NCBI GenBank assembly: GCA_002964805.2
Contig: PUDQ02000001.1
Span: 5,108,001-5,172,000, forward strand
Direction: 5' to 3'
Origin: Trametes villosa
Lineage: Eukaryota > Basidiomycota > Agaricomycetes > Polyporales > Polyporaceae
DNA: 64,000 nucleotides
A program made the position numbers and the translations under genes. The notes under the pieces are model-generated. The model did no database searches and had not been told where the DNA came from. It worked only from the letters and a program-made list of their open reading frames with translations. Positions 58,609-64,000 of the stretch are shown here, in pieces (position 1 is the first letter of the stretch; each line of letters starts with the position of its first letter).

Positions 58609-61600
58609 TTAGGTGGACTTGAAGGTAGGGAACTCTCCGATACGAAGCTTCGTGGCCTGCAAGTACCCTGATGAGAAAACCGACCATTCAGAAGCCCAGA
58701 GCGACATAACTCACCCCGAACGGCCACAGCGTGATGTTCGTAGCCGGGCCCGTGCACGCCGGGTTCGTCGGCGGGGCCGCCGCGAACGTATCCCCCGCCA
58801 CGCCCCACGCGACCGGGCACGCCGTCGCCGAGATCGTGAACGGCGGCTTCCCCGCGTCGAACACGGGCGACGGCAGCCGCCCGCCCGCCGGCGCGCCCGC
58901 GTGGAACGTGAGCGAGGCGGGGTCGATCGCGTACTGCCACGCGCCCGTGGCGTCGAACTCGAGGTCGACCGCGAGCGGCTGCTGCGCGTTGCGCGCCAGC
59001 ACCTTCTGGCTGCGCGCGATGTCGAACGCGTAGTGCAGCGGACCGCGGTGCACCGCGACGGACCCGTGCGGGCGCGACTCTGTCCGTGCGCAGGCGTGTC
59101 AGATGAGATGGCATCTCGCTTCTCGAGCCTCCGCCGGGATAGGCGGAGGGCGGAGAGCGGAGGTGACGGAGGGGGCGGCGTACCGATGGTGATATCGGCG
59201 GGGAGATGGAGGACCACCTTCGTCGTCCCGGCACCCACGGAGACGGCGTGGAGACCGTTGGAAGGCGCGACGGCGCGCGCTGCGCCTCCGTTGATCGCAA
59301 TCGTCCCCTTGCTGACCCAGCTCGGGATGCGGACGCGGTACGTGAACGGCTTCGCCGCGACGATCGTCGCCGTCAGCGTGTCCCCGAACGGGTAGAGCGT
59401 GTCCACCGCGACGGAGACTCTGTTCGCTGTGAAACAAGCGGCGGGTGTGTCAGTCCGTGCATCCGACGCGTTTGAGTGTAGGCGGGTGCGACGTCCGCGC
59501 GGCGCAGCACTGGTGGCACAGGTCCTAGGACTGACCGTTGGCAAGCGTCGTGTTGACGCTGAAGGGCCCGAGATAGACCTGCACAAGCGACTTCTGGTCC
59601 GGTGTCGTCACGAAGGCGTTACTGATAAACTTCGGCCACCCTTGGGGGTGGTTGACGGTGCAGCACCTAGAATTAACCATGTCAGCGCTTGAGGTCCACC
59701 CGACGATCCCATTTGGCCTGTCGGAGGGACTCACGGGTAGTTCGGCTCGAGGCCGAAGACGTTGGAGTAGGGTCTGCCGAGGCCTCCATTAGCACCGCTT
59801 CACGTTTGTGCACCTTTACTGTTGACTTACCCGTCGTTCGGGAAGGGGTTACTGTCAGAGTGTTAGTGGAATTCATCTCTAGGGAGTAGTACACGTACGG
59901 AGACATGTTCTTGGCAGCGATCTGGTTTTGCTGCTGCAGATATTGGCGCGACCACATGTCTGGAGTGGCTGTCAGCTACTGTACGACGGTGCCGAGCTGT
60001 ACGCAGGCTTACCTCCAGTGAGAGTAGCGGGAAGTGCGTTGTATGTGATCCGCTCAACCTACCGCCGACTTTGTGAGAAACTCGGAGCGGCACCTCGCAT
60101 AGAACTTACCCTGTCCGCAAACTTGGGGTCGCCAATCACTTGGTACAGGAAAGAGCCGCTGCATCATCGTCAGCCCCAGTGCTGGCGTGTGATATGAAGG
60201 CGGAGAAACGCACGAGAACATAGTCTCCTGCAGAATGCCGTCAGTAACCGCATTATCAGGCCATGTGCACGCGTCTACGTACCACGACAAGACAGAGCTC
60301 AGTTCTTCACGGGCTTCCAAGTCAGCCACAGCACCTATGAGCGGACCACAGACGCACCCTCTGGCAGCCTCGAGACCAGCAAGGTACTCGTCCGCAGCGT
60401 AAATCCCAGACGGCCTACCGTGGTACTGGAACAGCAAGTCCCAGCCCTTGCTCGCAGCATCGAGGTCTACCAGGAACCCACTCAGCAAACGAGTTAGGCC
60501 TGTTCACGATGGTCGCGCTCACCCGATTTGTTGTGCGTGAACCGGTACGTCGCCGGGAGCGCCTTCAGGCCCTCCGCCATGTTGACGCCGTGCCAGGTCA
60601 GCACCGGGAAGGGGTTCCGGAGGTTCTCGACCGCGACCGTAGGGAAGTACTGGATCCCTCGCGTTAGTGGGAATTGAGGCACGAAGTATCTACTGGAGGC
60701 ACGCACCTCTTCTTTGAAGACGTCCTCCCACGGGTCCCCCGTGTACTTGAGCATCTTCATCGTGTCGATCAGGAGATCCTCCTTTCCCTCCGGGTGGAAG
60801 TCGTACAGCCTACCACACGCCGACTCAATCAGCATCCTGCTATGTATGCATCCCACTCATACGAGCGAGGCACGCACCACTGCAGGGTCATGACGAAGTC
60901 CTCCCAGCGCGTCGCCGCCCAGTCATCCACGCCCTCCCCGCCGTTATGCAGCATCGTGTTCGCGAGCGCGACGAACTTGTGCAGCGCGGGCACCACGCGG
61001 CCTGCGAGCGCCGGGTTCGCCTCGACCATCTGGATCGCGCCGAAGAAGAACGGGTAGCGGCCCCAGAGGTAGCGCGGCTTCGTGGTGTTCACCTCGGGCC
61101 CGAGCCAGCCCGTCGCGTCCTGGTTGTCGAGCACGTAGTCGAGGAAGTTCTGTACTTGTGACTGGATGGTCGTGTCGCCGAGGAGGACGCCGTTCGGGAT
61201 CATGCCGTTCTGACCGGGGTATCAGCCCCGGTGCAGGAGTATATGCGCAGCGCGAACGCAAGTACGTACAAACCAGTAGCTTCCGGCTGTTATGGCGGGG
61301 CGTCAGACATTGTCATGAAAGACAGTGAAGCGTTTTACGCACCCTCTTCCAGGTTGGAGTAGTAGGAGTCGCCTCCTGTCCAGTCAGTCTGAGAGACACT
61401 GCGATCCCTGCATCAACTCTGAAGGTCAAGTGCGCTCAGGAATGTGCACTCACTAGTCGTAGAATTCATGCTCATGGCCCGCGAGACCATTAGTCTGTAC
61501 AACGAGCTAACCAAGCATCAGAACACCACATAGGCTAATACGCAAGGTTATGTCGCCTACCTGATCATGCAGCCATCCCGCAGGCTTGACGTTCCCCAAC

Positions 61601-61779
61601 GGGATGCTCAAAAACTGCTTCGGCGCAACTGTCAACGCAAACACCCCGTCAGCCCAGCCCATCTACCCTCCCCCAACCAGCCAACAGAATGAACGCTTAC
61701 GCCCGGCAGATGCTTGCCCGCTCGCGCCAGAACGCACGGCAAAGGAGGCCAGAAGCGAAACAAGGAGGCTCCACATCAT
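58609..61779 (-). CDS. Secreted DUF1680/GH127-type glycoside hydrolase
   Basis: The gene has many exons, starting at ATG 61777-61779 with signal peptide MMWSLLVSLLASFAVRSGAS and ending at TAA 58609-58611. The blocks in order are PKQFLSIPLGNVKPAGWLHD, GSYWFNGMIPNGVLLGDTTI, DATGWLGPEV, YLWGRYPFFFGAIQMVEANP, WHGVNMAEGLKALPATYRFT, GRPSGIYAADEYLAGLEAAR, DMVNSRCCTVNHPQGWPKFI, VYLGPFSVNTTLANG, FTYRVRIPSWVSKGTIAING, VAVHRGPLHYAFDIARSQKV and TNITLWPFG. The fold order (alpha/alpha barrel then beta-sandwich) and the CC pair in NSRCCTVNH match GH127/DUF1680, where the first Cys of the pair is the nucleophile and others bind zinc. Known members remove beta-L-arabinofuranose; the fungal substrate is not certain. 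Signal peptide and TATA box suggest an expressed, secreted enzyme. Introns near 60.0-61.6 kb were not all fixed. Confidence 0.88.
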
Positions 61780-62791
61780 CGTCAACGGCCCGTCCGTTAC
61801 GCTCTCGTTCACCCACACGAGCGGCATTATATACCCTCGACGCCAGAAGAATAGTTAGAAGCAGAGCCGCTCAGGTGCGGTATCGCGTGATGCGATAGGA
61901 GGAAGCGGAGACGGACAGGGGGGCGGGTGACTTCGCTATAGAGCGAGCGGTATCAGAGTTGCCTTCGCCCCGAGATTTTCCAGCGAGCGCGGTGGAGTGG
62001 GTATCAGCACTATCGCACGCCGGGAGCGACGCCCCGGATGTAAACACCGCGAACAGGTCGATGCGCTCGCTACAGGCCCTCAGAGATGTCTGCTGATCGC
62101 GCGCGAAGCAGCGGGCCACAAGGTCGGAGGGTGCAGGCGGGTCTACGGAGGTCTGGGGTAAGCCGGTGGTCGGTAGAGAAGAGGGGAGACGTACCGGCAT
62201 GACATCAAGGCTGCTTATGCCCCCTCTCAGAAGCTGCGGTGTTTATTTCGCGGTGAATCCGGCGGGCCGCCGATGCAGTCACAATGCCTGGCGGGCCGTC
62301 GCGTTCGTGTGCGAGGCCCCACCATGGACTTCACGGGGTTTACAACCATCCAGGCACATCACCGGGTTTTTGCGTTGATGTATACCACCCAGTTGCTTGT
62401 GAGCATGCACACCGACGGAGTAAACATGAGGTGGTGGTTGCGGTCGAAGCGTTGCAGGCACGGGCGCCTACACGCTCACCTTTGTGGCGTTCAGCTTGAC
62501 AACATGCTGAAACTCCGATGCGAGGCCTACCCGAACTTGGCGGTCGATGAAACTGTTACTAACGTACTAGCTGCAAACGATTTAGAGCAGACTGGTAGCC
62601 ATATGCAGACGAGCGGCCCAATGAATATCCAAAAACAGACCCTCCTCCCAATGTACATTACGCGGACAGTACCAATTACATACCCTAGCAAAGCCCAAAG
62701 CACAACAGAACACAGAGCATCACGAGAAACCAAACAACATCCAGGAACGTCACGGGCTCCCGCTCCCGCGGGTGCTGTTCTAGCGTGAGTG
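61780..62791. other. Intergenic region, GH127-type promoter
   Basis: This 1 kb stretch separates the GH127-type start from the GT15 stop. Overlapping open frames at 62.3-62.9 kb lack motifs. No gene is recognised. Confidence 0.4.
61826..61833 (-). promoter_or_regulatory. TATA box of the GH127-type gene
   Basis: TATATAAT on the minus strand about 50 bp upstream of the start codon at 61779. Confidence 0.5.
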
Positions 62792-64000
62792 TCATGAAAC
62801 GAGTTGCTCCTCCCACTTGCGCAGACACGAGTCTTCGCGGTAGTCTGCATCGCGTCCAATCAGCACGCTTGCACCCGGCGAGAAACACACCAGTAGGGGT
62901 AAAGTAGGACTGACCGTAGCTGCCGTTCGGGTCACACACGCACTCGAGTGCCGTGCGCACCGTCTCGTCGCGCGGGCAGTGCTGCAGCGGGTAGTGCAGG
63001 TACCCGATGTCGTCGAAGAAGTGGATCTGGTTCCGCTCCGCGAACAAACTCGCGCCGATGCTGTGGACGGGCGCGTCGCCCCAACGCTACACGTCACAGT
63101 CAATTAGTTCAGGCGAGGGCGCGCGAGGAAGTAGACGGGGGAAGCGACGCACCTCGTAGTAGAAGCCGCCTTTGGACTCGAGGTGCTCGAAGAACGCGCT
63201 GTACGCCTCGCCTCTCCAGAGGTTCATGTCCGCGATCTCGAAGTTGCTCCAGACTGTCGTGCGCAGGTCGCATCAGCACGCTGCCCGCAAAGTCAAAGCT
63301 CTGGCGGGACGTACAGTGACACCGGTTGTAGGTGTGCCCGCCGTCGTCCGAGAGGTAGTTGATGGAGTTGTGCTTGGCGAGGTATTGTGGGTTCTGTTCG
63401 GTGAATTCTGCGGGCAGATAAATGAGCGTGATGGCCATCTAACTCAGTTCGAACGTGCTGACCTTTCACCGTATCCCACAGCGTCGGAATGGTGAGTGGC
63501 CACTCGAGAGGTGTGATGGTGAATCCTGCGTCGTGCACAAAGGTGTCAGTGCTACTCCACATGGACAATCGCCGGTGAAACGCTTACCGTAGACCTTCCC
63601 GGTGTCTTCCATCATGCGGAACGGGTCGTAGTTGATGTTGCACGGGAAGTGTACATCAGGCCTGCACCCACATCAGCACGCCGCAAACGCGGAGGAGTTA
63701 GAACGGATTTGCCACGTACTCGACACGCCAGTACCACCTATATGGCTGTACTAGTGGGTGTCGGTAGAAGAACTACGAAACGGTTCAGCTTGGGAGTCAT
63801 GATGTAAGGACACCAGAACTTACGCCTGAGTTGAACCTGCACATGTTGCGGTACCTACGGAGAGCGTGTCAGATTGCTCCCGACGCTCGCTAACGGCCCG
63901 GTATACATACGCTTGGCTGCCTAGATCAAGAGCCATACGTCAATGACAAGACATCAGCATTTCGTCATCCTAGCATACCTCCGTACGGAACCCCGTCTTT
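62792..64000 (-). CDS. GT15 alpha-1,2-mannosyltransferase (KRE2/MNT1 family), 5' part missing
   Basis: The gene continues beyond the right edge, so its N-terminus and signal anchor are outside the window. The stop TGA is at 62792-62794. Exons read, in coding order, FPCNINYDPFRMMEDTGKVY, GFTITPLEWPLTIPTLWDTV, ITLIYLPAEFTEQNPQYLAK, HNSINYLSDDGGHTYNRC, HFWSNFEIADMNLWRGEAYS, FFEHLESKGGFYYERWGDAP, VHSIGASLFAERNQIHFFDD and IGYLHYPLQHCP, ending DSCLRKWEEQLVS. The YNRC-HFWSNFEI block, split by an intron, contains the Glu proposed as nucleophile in yeast Kre2. WGDAPVHSI and the HYPLQHCP Cys are family constants. These Golgi type II enzymes add alpha-1,2-mannose to N- and O-glycans using GDP-mannose. 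Confidence 0.93.

Overview
The window is nuclear DNA from a basidiomycete fungus, most likely an Agaricomycete and possibly a wood-decay polypore. The evidence is its GC-rich sequence, genes broken by many 50-70 bp GT-AG introns, expanded mushroom families (DUF6534 membrane proteins, SRPK-like kinases, F-box-type proteins), a GPI- or membrane-anchored A1 aspartic protease, GH127 and GT15 glyco-enzymes and intron-bearing tRNA-Asp genes. The species call is inference. Gene coordinates run from start codon to stop codon and include introns. Where exon lists are given I checked splice sites and reading phase by eye.

Left third (1-17.3 kb): a Zn2Cys6 regulator with its zinc cluster near the C-terminus; two tandem, very intron-rich DUF6534 membrane-protein paralogues; a poorly occupied 2.5 kb stretch; a secreted aspartic protease; a complete 748 bp non-autonomous TIR transposon with an 8 bp target duplication; a tRNA-Asp(GTC); an F-box-type protein with a GC-AG intron; and an SRPK-like kinase.

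Middle (17.7-46 kb): a small secreted cysteine-rich protein; a Methyltransf_16 enzyme divergent from a mitochondrial rhomboid protease; a second F-box/LRR-type gene; a secreted beta-propeller protein; a probable degraded gene; a second tRNA-Asp(GTC); an F-box protein with a propeller-like body; a large RTC4-domain protein; HGH1; the SAGA subunit SPT20; a GATA zinc-finger factor; and a conserved protein with a CPFC motif.

Right third (46-64 kb) is mostly housekeeping: DED1-type helicase divergent from SEC72, APP1-type phosphatidate phosphatase, dienelactone hydrolase, a weak hypothetical gene, SDS3, then a secreted GH127-type glycosidase and a GT15 mannosyltransferase cut by the right edge.

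The genes do not form an obvious cluster. Several pairs share short divergent promoters (methyltransferase/rhomboid, HGH1/SPT20, DED1/SEC72). Chromatin and transcription functions recur (SPT20, SDS3, GATA, Zn2Cys6, RTC4) but as ordinary neighbours. I found no defence system, CRISPR array or secondary-metabolite cluster. The most distinctive structures are the TIR element with regularly spaced TCCGGA palindromes and the conserved micro-exons of the DUF6534 pair.
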